Below are positions 33,553 through 41,499 of a stretch of DNA of 41,815 nucleotides, in pieces. Position numbers and translations under genes: made by a program. Position 1 is the stretch's first letter, and each line of letters opens with the position of its first letter. The DNA comes from Firmicutes bacterium UBA3930 (GTDB lineage: Bacteria > Bacillota > Clostridia > Caldicoprobacterales > Caldicoprobacteraceae), in assembly GCA_002385885.1 (NCBI GenBank), contig DGEI01000014.1:2361-44175 (forward strand), given 5' to 3'. Below the pieces are notes generated by a model. The model did not search any database, was not told the origin of the DNA, and saw nothing but the letters and a program-made list of their open reading frames with translations.

Positions 33553-34772
33553 ATGGCTCCCTCCTCCTTAAGTTCGTGCAGCAGCTGATCATTGGCTCTG
33601 ATAAGCTCCGGGCCTATATCGCGGTATTCCTCTTTTTTGGAAATATATTCTGAAATAGCGTGTTTAACATCCATTTTTTCAGTAATGCCCGGATGCCGCA
33701 GATGTGAAAGGTCTGAAACTATATTCTTTTCAATGCCCGCAACATAAAAAGCCCTGTCACGGAGAAACCTGTACAGTTCCCTCTCCCTGAGATGAGACAT
33801 ATCATGAGCTTTAAGTTTTACCCTTATCTTAATAATAGCATCATCCAGGACCTGTCCTTCAACAGCCTTGAGTACCTCTTCATAGGGATCGCCGGAGGTG
33901 GCATCCACATAAAAGGTTTTAAAGGGACGGGTATCCAGTTTAATAAACTCGAAGGAAGCATCACCTTTTTGCAGGGACACTTCCACAAAACCTTTATCCT
34001 CCCTTTCCTCATTGAAATCAACCCTGTCAAGGCTGCCGCAGTAAACAACAGGAGGCTTTTCGTACAACACCTGGTGTTTGTGGATGTGCCCAAGAGCTAC
34101 ATAATCCAGCTCCGGCCTTGCAAAAAAGCCTACCGGAAGCGTTACTTCCCTGCCGAGCATAATAGCCTTTTCCGACCCCGGAACCGCGCCTATCAGGGAA
34201 AAGTGGGACATCAAAACTGCCGGCAAGTCAGCATCCAGTCTTTGAATCAGCATATCCAGCATCTTCCCCAGCCTGTCACGGATTGAAACCGAAATATCCT
34301 GAATACTGGAACCCTCGGCTGCCAGATTGCTGGGAGATGTATAGGGCAGGGCTGCTACCTGGAGAGGTCCGTTCCGGGTTTCAAGCACATCCACTTCAGG
34401 TTTTCTTCGCACATACACCCCCGGAAGTTTTACTACGTCATAAATCTCAACCGATGTGGCTTTTCCCGCAGTATTGTGCAGATCATGGTTGCCGACGATT
34501 ATATATACTTTTATTCCTGCATCCGATAAACGCTTTATCCGTTTGGCAAATTCACGCTGCTGGGTGACATCCGGTTCCCTGTTTTTAAACACATCACCGC
34601 ATATTAATACCGCATCCACCTTATCATCAACAGCATAATCCACCAGCTTATCCAGGGTAGACAAAAAATCCCTCAAGCGGGTATGCATACCGGTAGCGCT
34701 GTCCATCCTGCCGTAGTTTTGGACGCCTATATGGAGATCCCCTGTATGAATCAAACGGATAGGCCTGGTCAT
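33549..34772 (-). CDS. sbcD: SbcD/Mre11-type DNA repair exonuclease
   Basis: SbcD is the Mn2+-dependent nuclease subunit of the SbcCD (Mre11-Rad50) complex. The five phosphoesterase motifs appear in order: GDLHIG (residues 11-16), ICGDVFKNREP, IVGNHDLHN, SHFSLIGA and LGHIHKHQ. The 407 aa length fits. Its ATG at 34772 overlaps the herA stop, and its own stop overlaps the sbcC start. The long C-terminal part (about 290-407) would include the capping and SbcC-binding regions. The tight overlaps with herA make a physical or functional link with HerA likely. Confidence 0.93.
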   Translation of the reverse strand: MTRPIRLIHTGDLHIGVQNYGRMDSATGMHTRLRDFLSTLDKLVDYAVDDKVDAVLICGDVFKNREPDVTQQREFAKRIKRLSDAGIKVYIIVGNHDLHNTAGKATSVEIYDVVKLPGVYVRRKPEVDVLETRNGPLQVAALPYTSPSNLAAEGSSIQDISVSIRDRLGKMLDMLIQRLDADLPAVLMSHFSLIGAVPGSEKAIMLGREVTLPVGFFARPELDYVALGHIHKHQVLYEKPPVVYCGSLDRVDFNEEREDKGFVEVSLQKGDASFEFIKLDTRPFKTFYVDATSGDPYEEVLKAVEGQVLDDAIIKIRVKLKAHDMSHLRERELYRFLRDRAFYVAGIEKNIVSDLSHLRHPGITEKMDVKHAISEYISKKEEYRDIGPELIRANDQLLHELKEEGAI

Positions 34773-36442
34773 TTACCATACAACTCCTTCATAAGATCTT
34801 CAAATTCTTTACCGGATGGTTCCTCTTCCTGCTGATCCGCCCCGGGCAGTGAAGAAGAACCTGCTGAATGCCCCATGGCAGAGGTTGGGCGGCTTCTGTT
34901 TCCACCGTCATCACGGGTAATATCCCTGTAAAAGGTTTCATCATAAGTACGGGTTCTAATAACCACAGGCATAGGAACCGCATGCCCCAGTATGATGGCC
35001 TGCTGCTTGGTGTCCAGGCTGGCCAGGACGTTGCGCAGCATCCTGGCATTGTTTACACCGCTCAATACCGATTCAATATCCTTTTCCTCGGTCAGCAAAG
35101 CCACAATTTTTGTGCCCAGCTGTGAGTGGACCTCCGGATCTATACCCGAAGGCCTCTGATCCACTACAAGCAGTGTCACATTATATTTTCTCATCTCCCT
35201 GGCTATCATGCCAAATATGGTTTGACGCGACATGTCAGGGCTCAAAAACTTGTGGGCTTCCTCGATTACTATTACCAGGGGGATGTTGTTTTCTCTCGTC
35301 CCTCCCAGCGCCTTTTCGCTGCGTTTGACATACAATTCATGGATGCGCCGGGTAAGTATGTTGGCTACCAGCATGTAAGCCAGCATGCTCCTCTGATGCC
35401 CGAATTCCAGTACCACATTCATTCCGCTGTCCAAATACTGCATAATGCGTTCAACGGCATCATCGGCAGGATTCTCCTTTATAAACGGCAGCCTCTGAAG
35501 CTTAAACAGCTTCCGCTGAAGAGCCTGAAGCGCCCCCTCATGAGAGCCGGTGTTGTCAGCAAAATCCTTTATCGCAAAGGCATCCATATTCAAAAAGGTA
35601 TGCAGCCAATCCTGGCCCAGATGCTTTTGAAGCACATATATAACTTCCAGGGCAGTGGGATTTAAGTTTAGCTCTTCCCACACCATAGCAATATCCTCAG
35701 CCTCGATGGAACGGTAGGGAATCTCAACCACAAAATCGGGATGCACGCCCCGGTTTCTTGATGACTCAGGATCCAAAGTAAAAATAGCCACCTTTGAGCC
35801 AAAAAGCTGTTTTAAACCCTTGGCTTTTTTACGGGTTTCGTCCTCATCCTCACCTTCCCAGCCGTACTCAGAATGCATATCAAAGACCAGAATATTGCAA
35901 AGGCCGCTTTTTATCATACCGCACAGCATCAGCCGGGTATAGAAAGTCTTTCCGGTTCCTGACTTTCCGAATATTCCATTTGATCTCTCAATAAACCTCT
36001 TAAGATCAATGCACACAGGTATGTGATCCATATCCAGGGGAGTGCCAACATAAAAGTGGGTCCTGTCGGGCCTGCCAAATATCTTAAACACATCCTCCTC
36101 CTGTGCCTCCCGCACTACCGAAAGATATGACGGTATGCTCTTTACCGGCTGTATTCTGCTCTCCTCCCGGTTTATGGCAATCATGGGCTGGATCTTTACC
36201 TTGTCTATAATGCCGGTGCCCCGTATTATCTCGTTTAACAGCGGATTATCCGACAGGTTTTCATAAAACGCCCTTGGGTTGGCCGCTTCTATATCCTCAT
36301 CCACTACCATGGAAAAAAAGTCATGGGTTCTGCCCTCTACAACACAGAATGTACCAACCTTTATCTCTTCAATATTCTCGCCGATGTCCAGCCTGACCTC
36401 CAGCCCTCCTGAAAGGGAGCCTCTTAAAATGGTTCCCTTCAT
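34769..36442 (-). CDS. herA: HerA-type hexameric DNA translocase/ATPase
   Basis: HerA is an FtsK-like hexameric DNA pump which in archaea works with NurA nuclease and Mre11-Rad50 to resect DNA ends. The first ~95 residues resemble a HAS-barrel (VGTFCVVEGRTHDFFSMVVD). The ATPase core has Walker A GIFGKSGTGKTFYTRL (about residue 165), a DMHSEYGWEG segment, Walker B with IPLVIVIEEAHKFL and the sensor/arginine region VTLLVVDQRPSGIDPEV. The C-terminal ~40 residues are polar and low in complexity. The length (557 aa) is normal. ATG at 36442 overlaps the stop of the HAS-barrel gene by ATGA. Confidence 0.9.
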   Translation of the reverse strand: MKGTILRGSLSGGLEVRLDIGENIEEIKVGTFCVVEGRTHDFFSMVVDEDIEAANPRAFYENLSDNPLLNEIIRGTGIIDKVKIQPMIAINREESRIQPVKSIPSYLSVVREAQEEDVFKIFGRPDRTHFYVGTPLDMDHIPVCIDLKRFIERSNGIFGKSGTGKTFYTRLMLCGMIKSGLCNILVFDMHSEYGWEGEDEDETRKKAKGLKQLFGSKVAIFTLDPESSRNRGVHPDFVVEIPYRSIEAEDIAMVWEELNLNPTALEVIYVLQKHLGQDWLHTFLNMDAFAIKDFADNTGSHEGALQALQRKLFKLQRLPFIKENPADDAVERIMQYLDSGMNVVLEFGHQRSMLAYMLVANILTRRIHELYVKRSEKALGGTRENNIPLVIVIEEAHKFLSPDMSRQTIFGMIAREMRKYNVTLLVVDQRPSGIDPEVHSQLGTKIVALLTEEKDIESVLSGVNNARMLRNVLASLDTKQQAIILGHAVPMPVVIRTRTYDETFYRDITRDDGGNRSRPTSAMGHSAGSSSLPGADQQEEEPSGKEFEDLMKELYGK

Positions 36443-37011
36443 ACGGCATCCACCCTTTCAAATACAGATTTTAGCCTCTGAGTGTCGTAGTTCATCATCC
36501 TCAGCAGTTCCCGGCCGGCTTTTATTATATATGTTCTTGGATCGGGCTGAAGCCTGGCAGCTGTCCTTATAACTGCCGCCGTCAGCTCTTCGCCGCTGCC
36601 TGAAGGGCTGTTGAGAGTCTTATCCAGATAGCTGAGGTGCTGGGATATGGTTAACACTTCCAGATCATCAGCTTCCTCCACCGGCAGGTGAAGCCCCAGA
36701 TGGGTAGGAGGGTAATAAGGATGGTACCGGCCGCCTTCTTCATATCCCACAACTACGCATGAAAACTCGGTGCGCAGCAGCTCAAATATTTGAGGCTGCT
36801 CCAGCTTAAGCTCATCCAATGATTTGAAAAAGGCCTTTGCCTTGCTTAGCCCGTCCATGCTTCCGGTATATGCTCCGGACACAATACCATATACCAGTAT
36901 ATTTCCATCTCTGACCTTAACAAAGGATCCGTATGCGGGAATCCGGTCATACCTCCTGGCCTCGGCTGTAAATTCTGCTGTTGTACTCTCAATAACCTCT
37001 CCTATAGCCAT
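36439..37011 (-). CDS. Stand-alone HAS-barrel domain protein linked to HerA-NurA
   Basis: The first ~70 residues (AIGEVIESTTAEFTAEARR, then AYGSFVKVRDGNILVYGIVSG) match the HAS-barrel, a small beta-barrel found at the N-terminus of HerA and F1-type ATPases that mediates assembly with partners. The remaining ~120 residues are mixed alpha/beta with a Pro/Tyr-rich segment (GGRYHPYYPPTHLGLHLP) and no nuclease or ATPase motif. It lies between nurA and herA and its stop overlaps the herA start. An adaptor role bridging NurA and HerA is inferred from this position. ATG at 37011 has AAAGGGG at 6 nt. Confidence 0.75.
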   Translation of the reverse strand: MAIGEVIESTTAEFTAEARRYDRIPAYGSFVKVRDGNILVYGIVSGAYTGSMDGLSKAKAFFKSLDELKLEQPQIFELLRTEFSCVVVGYEEGGRYHPYYPPTHLGLHLPVEEADDLEVLTISQHLSYLDKTLNSPSGSGEELTAAVIRTAARLQPDPRTYIIKAGRELLRMMNYDTQRLKSVFERVDAV

Positions 37012-37041
37012 GACATTCCCCTTTCAATTGATTTTTTTCCA

Positions 37042-38226
37042 TTAAAAGATCCTGGTCCGCTTTCGAAGCTCTTTACTGGTTACACGGGAGGGAAGGCCCC
37101 GCCTTATAAATTGTCCTTCCACCAGCCGGAAGAATGCTTCCCGTTCCTCCCCTTTAACCACGGCAAAATGATGGGCTTCCTGAAGCGCCATTGGATATCC
37201 CATTCCCTTTTGCGCCTGATGGTAAACCACCCAGTGCAGCCTGTCCAAAAGTTCCTGGTTCTCCAGTACATAGTCAGGTGCTTCCACCCTGGCCACTTCG
37301 CTGCCTACATTTATATAAAAAAACCCAATGCGGTAGGACGGCCACTCATTTCTGGGCAGGGTATTTATGCCCCCGTAAAAGCATACCGACCTTTCGCCGG
37401 GATTAAGTATATTTTTAAAGAGAGTTACATCCCTCAGGCCCTCCAGTCTCCTGCAGGGAGCCTGCGGCTCAATGCGATGTTCACAATTTACGCAGTTCAT
37501 AACAGGCTGACTGCAGTCGCCTGATCTTAAGGTATTGATAACCAGTGCGGTCCGGGAACCCGATATGTACCCTGCCACCGGAATTCCCAGCCTCTCGCCT
37601 GTTTTAAAAACATCCACGTAGTAGGGGGCGGTAAAACCGCCTAAATCCCTTTTGGCAGAACCTGCTTTGTCCCATGATGCAAGGGTACCGTCCAATAAGG
37701 CCACAGTTGGACTGCCGTCCTTACGATGATTATTCAACAGCTCGTTAAGCTGCTGAGCTTCCATCCTGGAGCGTTTCCCGGCCAAATCCTCGCCCTGAAT
37801 AAGAAAACTTTCACCGTTCCCCTGTTTGTACAGATCTTCGTCCCTGTAAAAAAGAAACGGCAGGCTGTCCATCAGCGGAGGATCACCGGTACCGTAATGC
37901 AAAACCACCCTGCCTATATTAATCACATAACACAGCACAATTTCATGGGTATCAATATCTATCTGGGAACCGTCAACAGCCATAACTGTATGGGAAGCTG
38001 AACTTACAGGAAGCGGAAAAGCATCATTTATCCTTCCTTGCGGAAAAGCTGCAAAAAAATGCCTGGTATCCGAATTGATTTTCTCCATGAAATCGCTGTA
38101 GTTTTCGAGGTACTTATCCAATGCATCCATTGCAGCAGCCTCTTTTTTGCTGTAACTCCAAACATCATGCTGACGCTGACGTGCCATATCTGCCAGCTGA
38201 ATACTGATTTTCCCCAAATCCAGCAT
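37042..38226 (-). CDS. nurA: NurA-type nuclease
   Basis: NurA is a 5'-3' exonuclease/endonuclease that in archaea acts with HerA in end resection. The catalytic core shows the NurA pattern: the first acidic motif MAVDGSQIDID (about residue 83), a second one VALLDGTLASWD (about 175), and the C-terminal GMGYPMALQEAHHFAVVKGEER segment. The length (394 aa) is typical. The middle holds four cysteines in the spacing C-x6-C-x2-C-x9-C (about residues 238-258), which I do not know from standard NurA descriptions and which could bind zinc or iron-sulfur. ATG at 38226 has GGGAGAGG 6 nt upstream. It is the first gene of the operon and starts 104 bp after an ECF sigma gene. Confidence 0.85.
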   Translation of the reverse strand: MLDLGKISIQLADMARQRQHDVWSYSKKEAAAMDALDKYLENYSDFMEKINSDTRHFFAAFPQGRINDAFPLPVSSASHTVMAVDGSQIDIDTHEIVLCYVINIGRVVLHYGTGDPPLMDSLPFLFYRDEDLYKQGNGESFLIQGEDLAGKRSRMEAQQLNELLNNHRKDGSPTVALLDGTLASWDKAGSAKRDLGGFTAPYYVDVFKTGERLGIPVAGYISGSRTALVINTLRSGDCSQPVMNCVNCEHRIEPQAPCRRLEGLRDVTLFKNILNPGERSVCFYGGINTLPRNEWPSYRIGFFYINVGSEVARVEAPDYVLENQELLDRLHWVVYHQAQKGMGYPMALQEAHHFAVVKGEEREAFFRLVEGQFIRRGLPSRVTSKELRKRTRIF

Positions 38227-38330
38227 AAAAAACCTCTCCCGATGTTTTGATAAAAATTGCAGCCTGTACCATTCTTTAATATTATTAGCAATTACAAAAA
38301 AACAAAGCAGAAATTAGCAAATTTGTATGG

Positions 38331-38900
38331 TCACAGGAAACTTTCAACCTGCATTTTATGACTGTCAGATTGCTGAAAGAGCTGCAGTTTTTCCAATGAT
38401 TGAGCAATAATTTGCTTTGCCCGGTATATTCTGGATTTAACAGTACCTATCTTTATATTAAGCAAACAGGCTATGTCTTCATAACTCAGATTATAATAGT
38501 ATCGAAGTATAATAACCTGCTGATAATATTCATCCAGTTCTTTGTTGATAATATTTATAATCTCTTTCCTTATTTCTTTCTTTTCTATCACGTCATATAA
38601 ATCTCTAATATACGTCTTTCCCTGAAAAAAACTAAAATCATTGATTGGCAAATACTTGTCCCGTGTTTTAAGTTGAGCAATTGCACAGTTTTTGACAATA
38701 GTCATCAACCATGGAACTATCCGGCCGGCATCTTTTAACTGATCTATTTTATAATAAACTATAATAAAGGCTTCATGAACTGCATCCTCTGCCAGGGCTT
38801 TGTTTTGCAATATATAATAGGCACGGCGGTAAGCCATATCATAATAATTTTTATATAAATTATACAGCAGATCATTTATATCTTTAATCAATTTTTCCAC
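38331..38900 (-). CDS. ECF-type RNA polymerase sigma factor, no adjacent anti-sigma
   Basis: The 189 aa protein has sigma region 2 (YYDMAYRRAYYILQNKALAEDAVHEAFIIVYYKIDQL, then PWLMTIVKNCAIAQLKT) and region 4 (YQQVIILRYYYNLSYEDIACLLNIKIGTVKSRIYRAK). It is a low-GC, divergent ECF sigma factor. The start is taken as GTG at 38900, but AGGGTGG 5 nt before an in-frame TTG a few codons later makes that start possible too. No anti-sigma gene is adjacent; the next gene downstream on the same strand is nurA. Whether it controls the nurA-sbcC operon or only lies beside it is open. Confidence 0.85.
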   Translation of the reverse strand: MEKLIKDINDLLYNLYKNYYDMAYRRAYYILQNKALAEDAVHEAFIIVYYKIDQLKDAGRIVPWLMTIVKNCAIAQLKTRDKYLPINDFSFFQGKTYIRDLYDVIEKKEIRKEIINIINKELDEYYQQVIILRYYYNLSYEDIACLLNIKIGTVKSRIYRAKQIIAQSLEKLQLFQQSDSHKMQVESFL

Positions 38901-39208
38901 CCTGCCTTTACAACACTGATATTATTTTACCATACTTTTATATGAACTCCAAAATATTTATAATTCTTCAGTTGATTTATTAATGCCTGTCTTTTATATA
39001 TAATAACATGATAAAAACAGCTTTATGAAAAGGTTAGAACTATATTCCAAATGCTTTATTATGATCTGTATCTACTAAAAATGTTTATTTTATATCAATT
39101 CTATGATATCATTAATCTGGATGTTATTTCAGTTCAGCAGCGCATTTATATTTTTATTCTCTAATATAATATATTATACAATATATTGTTTGTGAGAGGA
39201 GAATAACC

Positions 39209-39360
39209 ATGGGGAACGCTTTAATGATTACAGGCGTTATGTAAAATAAATCTGTACTATATTCCCAACGGAGTGCCCAACCGTATCAAAAAAGCAGCGG
39301 AAAAAGAGCTCTATGTGCAGCCGGAGGCTCTGCCAAAGGCGGCGAGAAATAGCCGGACAT
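39209..39360 (+). pseudogene. Possible degraded gene remnant
   Basis: ATG at 39209 follows AGGAGA at a perfect spacing but the frame stops after 11 codons (MGNALMITGVM). In another frame, from about 39253 to 39360, an open stretch reads YYIPNGVPNRIKKAAEKELY and on to a stop. The good initiation region with broken frames suggests the ends of a deleted or frameshifted gene. I cannot name the parent; a chance open frame is possible. Confidence 0.3.
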
Positions 39361-39436
39361 AAGCACAATCCATACTTCCTGAATACACTGGATTTAGTTG
39401 GAACTTACAGTTGGCCATTATTCTGTAAGTCAGCAA

Positions 39437-39482
39437 AAACCGCCGAAAATCCCGCTTAGTTAATGATGGGAAAAGGCGGTTT
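39437..39482 (+). terminator. Hairpin upstream of the glycosyltransferase gene
   Basis: AAACCGCC (39437-39444) pairs with GGCGGTTT (39475-39482), with an inner CCC/GGG pairing. The T tract is short. It could end transcription of the remnant region or act as an attenuator of the downstream operon. Confidence 0.45.
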
Positions 39483-39558
39483 AATATGGCAGGGCAGTTC
39501 CAAAACAGCGAAAAACATAAATTAAGCTTTCGTTATATGGCATGAAGGGAGTGAAAAC

Positions 39559-40743
39559 ATGGGCTTATCTGACGAAGAAAGATGTAATGTACTGATTATC
39601 ACAGCCAGCTATGGCGCCGGTCATCTTCAGGTCTCAAATGCCTTGGAATTGATGATAAAACAGCTGCGTCCTGACTGGAATGTAGAAATACATGATTTTC
39701 TAAACTACGCAAAACCAATCATTAAAAAAACACTTTTGTTCGGCTACCACCAGGTTCTCAAGCATTTTGGCAAAGGATATAAATGGTACTACCAGGCCAC
39801 AAGCCAGTTAAGCCCCGATTCAAAATGGCGGCAGATGATGAACCGCGTTGGAAGCGAAAAGCTGTTGGAAACCATCTACAGCCTCCGCCCTGATGTGGTG
39901 GTCTGTACCTTCCCCAATCCGGCGGGAGTGGTTTCTTATCTTAAATCCTGCGGTTATATTGACATACCGTTAGTAACAGTTATCACAGATGTTGCATTCC
40001 ATAATGAATGGCTGCATCCTTTTGTGGACGCATATATACTTGCAGCCGAAGTAGTAGCAAAGCATCTTAAAAGAAAAGGGGTTTCCTCCGAAAAGCTTCA
40101 TGTAACCGGCATTCCTTTGCGCCCGGAATTTTCAGCTACATGCCACAGTCCATCTATATGGGAAGATTATGATATAAGTCCGGATCTCTTTACCCTGATG
40201 GTAATGGGAGGCGGCTGCGGCCTGCTTACCGGGGTAGAAAGCATACTCAATGACCTTGTACACCGGGATCTCCCTATGCAGATCCTTGCAATAACGGGAA
40301 CAAACCATAATTTGGCTAAAAAGCTTGAATCCATAGCCAGGTATTCAAAAATACCGCTCCGGATAATGGGGTTTGTAGATAATATAGCCCAGCTCATGGA
40401 GATATCGGATCTCCTGCTGACAAAAGCCGGAGGAGTAACGATGTTTGAAGCCCTCGCCAAGAAGCTGCCCATACTTATATATAAACCACTTCCGGGGCAC
40501 GAAAGAAATAATACCCGTTTTTTGGTCAAACATAAAGCTGCCATGCTGACAAAAAGCAAGGAACAGGTCGTTGAGACTATTATAAAATGTATAAATGATC
40601 CCTCCATGCTAAACAGTATAAAAGAACCTATGGATAGAATTTCCAAACCCTTTGCCGCCAGGGATGCTGCCAATATTGTAATTGAAATGGCCGAAAGTTA
40701 CCGGATGAGCAGGAATCAAAGAAGGATATATACGGTATCATAA
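39559..40743 (+). CDS. MGDG synthase/UgtP-type glycosyltransferase
   Basis: This 394 aa protein has the layout of processive diacylglycerol glycosyltransferases. An N-terminal MGDG synthase domain has IITASYGAGHLQVSNALE near residue 14 and CTFPNPAGVVSYLK. A GT28-type C-terminal domain has TKAGGVTMFEALAKKLPILIYKPLPGHERNNTRFLV, the sugar-nucleotide binding loop. Such enzymes use UDP-glucose or UDP-galactose to build glycolipids or lipid anchors at the cytoplasmic membrane face. ATG at 39559 follows GAAGGGAG at about 9 nt. A polysaccharide deacetylase gene starts 40 bp after its stop, forming an envelope operon. The exact acceptor is unknown. Confidence 0.88.
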   Translation: MGLSDEERCNVLIITASYGAGHLQVSNALELMIKQLRPDWNVEIHDFLNYAKPIIKKTLLFGYHQVLKHFGKGYKWYYQATSQLSPDSKWRQMMNRVGSEKLLETIYSLRPDVVVCTFPNPAGVVSYLKSCGYIDIPLVTVITDVAFHNEWLHPFVDAYILAAEVVAKHLKRKGVSSEKLHVTGIPLRPEFSATCHSPSIWEDYDISPDLFTLMVMGGGCGLLTGVESILNDLVHRDLPMQILAITGTNHNLAKKLESIARYSKIPLRIMGFVDNIAQLMEISDLLLTKAGGVTMFEALAKKLPILIYKPLPGHERNNTRFLVKHKAAMLTKSKEQVVETIIKCINDPSMLNSIKEPMDRISKPFAARDAANIVIEMAESYRMSRNQRRIYTVS

Positions 40744-40782
40744 ACCAAATATGTGCTGCTGTCGGAGAGGAATGAAAGAACT

Positions 40783-41499
40783 ATGCAGGAACAGCTGTTC
40801 ATTGTACCAGGCATCATATTTTTATTTATTGCAATCTATTGGATTATCCCAAATTACTGGGCCCGAAACCATTGTAAAACCGTTATTCGTACGGGAAATC
40901 AAAAAAGCCCATACATCGCCCTTACCTTTGATGACGGACCAAATCCCCGGTACACCCCCAAACTTCTGGATATCCTAAAGGAACACGGTGTAAAAGCCTC
41001 CTTCTTTGTTGTGGGCAAGAATGCTGAGCGCTATCCCCATATACTTCACAGAATCCACTCAGAGGGGCATGTTGTGGGATGCCATTCATATTCACACAGT
41101 CATGCCTGGCTGTTATCACCCATAAACACCTTCAGAGATTTAAAACGGGTATGCAGAGTATTAGAAGATCAGTTAAATAATCACCCCGCCTGGTATCGCC
41201 CCCCCTGGGGAATGTTTAACCTGTTTACTTTACCGGCTGCAAAAAAAATGGGGCTTAAAACAGCCTATTGGTCTATTGAAGCCCAGGACTGGGAGGCCAA
41301 AACCACACCGCAGCATATTTACAATACAGTAATATCACGTGCTAAACCGGGATCTATAGTAGTGCTGCATGACAGCGGCGGAGCTCCCGGAGCGCCTGCA
41401 AAGACCCTGGAAGCACTTCCTTTGATAATAAACACATTAAAACAAAAAGGTTACAAATTTGTAACCCTTGAAAAAATGAAAGGAGAGCTGCAATGCTAA
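40783..41499 (+). CDS. Membrane-anchored polysaccharide deacetylase (NodB domain)
   Basis: NodB-domain (CE4) enzymes remove N-acetyl groups from peptidoglycan or other polysaccharides. An N-terminal hydrophobic helix (FIVPGIIFLFIAIYWIIP, residues about 5-22) should anchor it facing outside. The catalytic set is visible: the metal and base Asp in ALTFDDGPNPRYTP, HSYSHSH supplying the two metal His, RPPWGMFN, and VVLHDSGG. ATG at 40783 (238 aa) has GGAGAGG 12 nt upstream; an upstream GTG at 40753 is in frame but less convincing. The last codons overlap the start of the next gene. Together with the glycosyltransferase it suggests envelope or spore-coat polysaccharide or glycolipid modification. 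Confidence 0.9.
   Translation: MQEQLFIVPGIIFLFIAIYWIIPNYWARNHCKTVIRTGNQKSPYIALTFDDGPNPRYTPKLLDILKEHGVKASFFVVGKNAERYPHILHRIHSEGHVVGCHSYSHSHAWLLSPINTFRDLKRVCRVLEDQLNNHPAWYRPPWGMFNLFTLPAAKKMGLKTAYWSIEAQDWEAKTTPQHIYNTVISRAKPGSIVVLHDSGGAPGAPAKTLEALPLIINTLKQKGYKFVTLEKMKGELQC

Larger units (their letters stand above)
38901..39558. other. Long intergenic region before the glycosyltransferase gene
   Basis: About 650 bp without an intact gene. The first 300 bp are very AT-rich and contain several TATAAT-like words. At 39196-39244 a strong AGGAGA ribosome site precedes an 11-codon frame, followed by a possible gene remnant. Two hairpins follow: ACTTACAG/CTGTAAGT (39403-39430) and the GC-rich one at 39437-39482. 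The promoter of the downstream glycosyltransferase operon probably lies after these or upstream near 39165. Confidence 0.5.
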
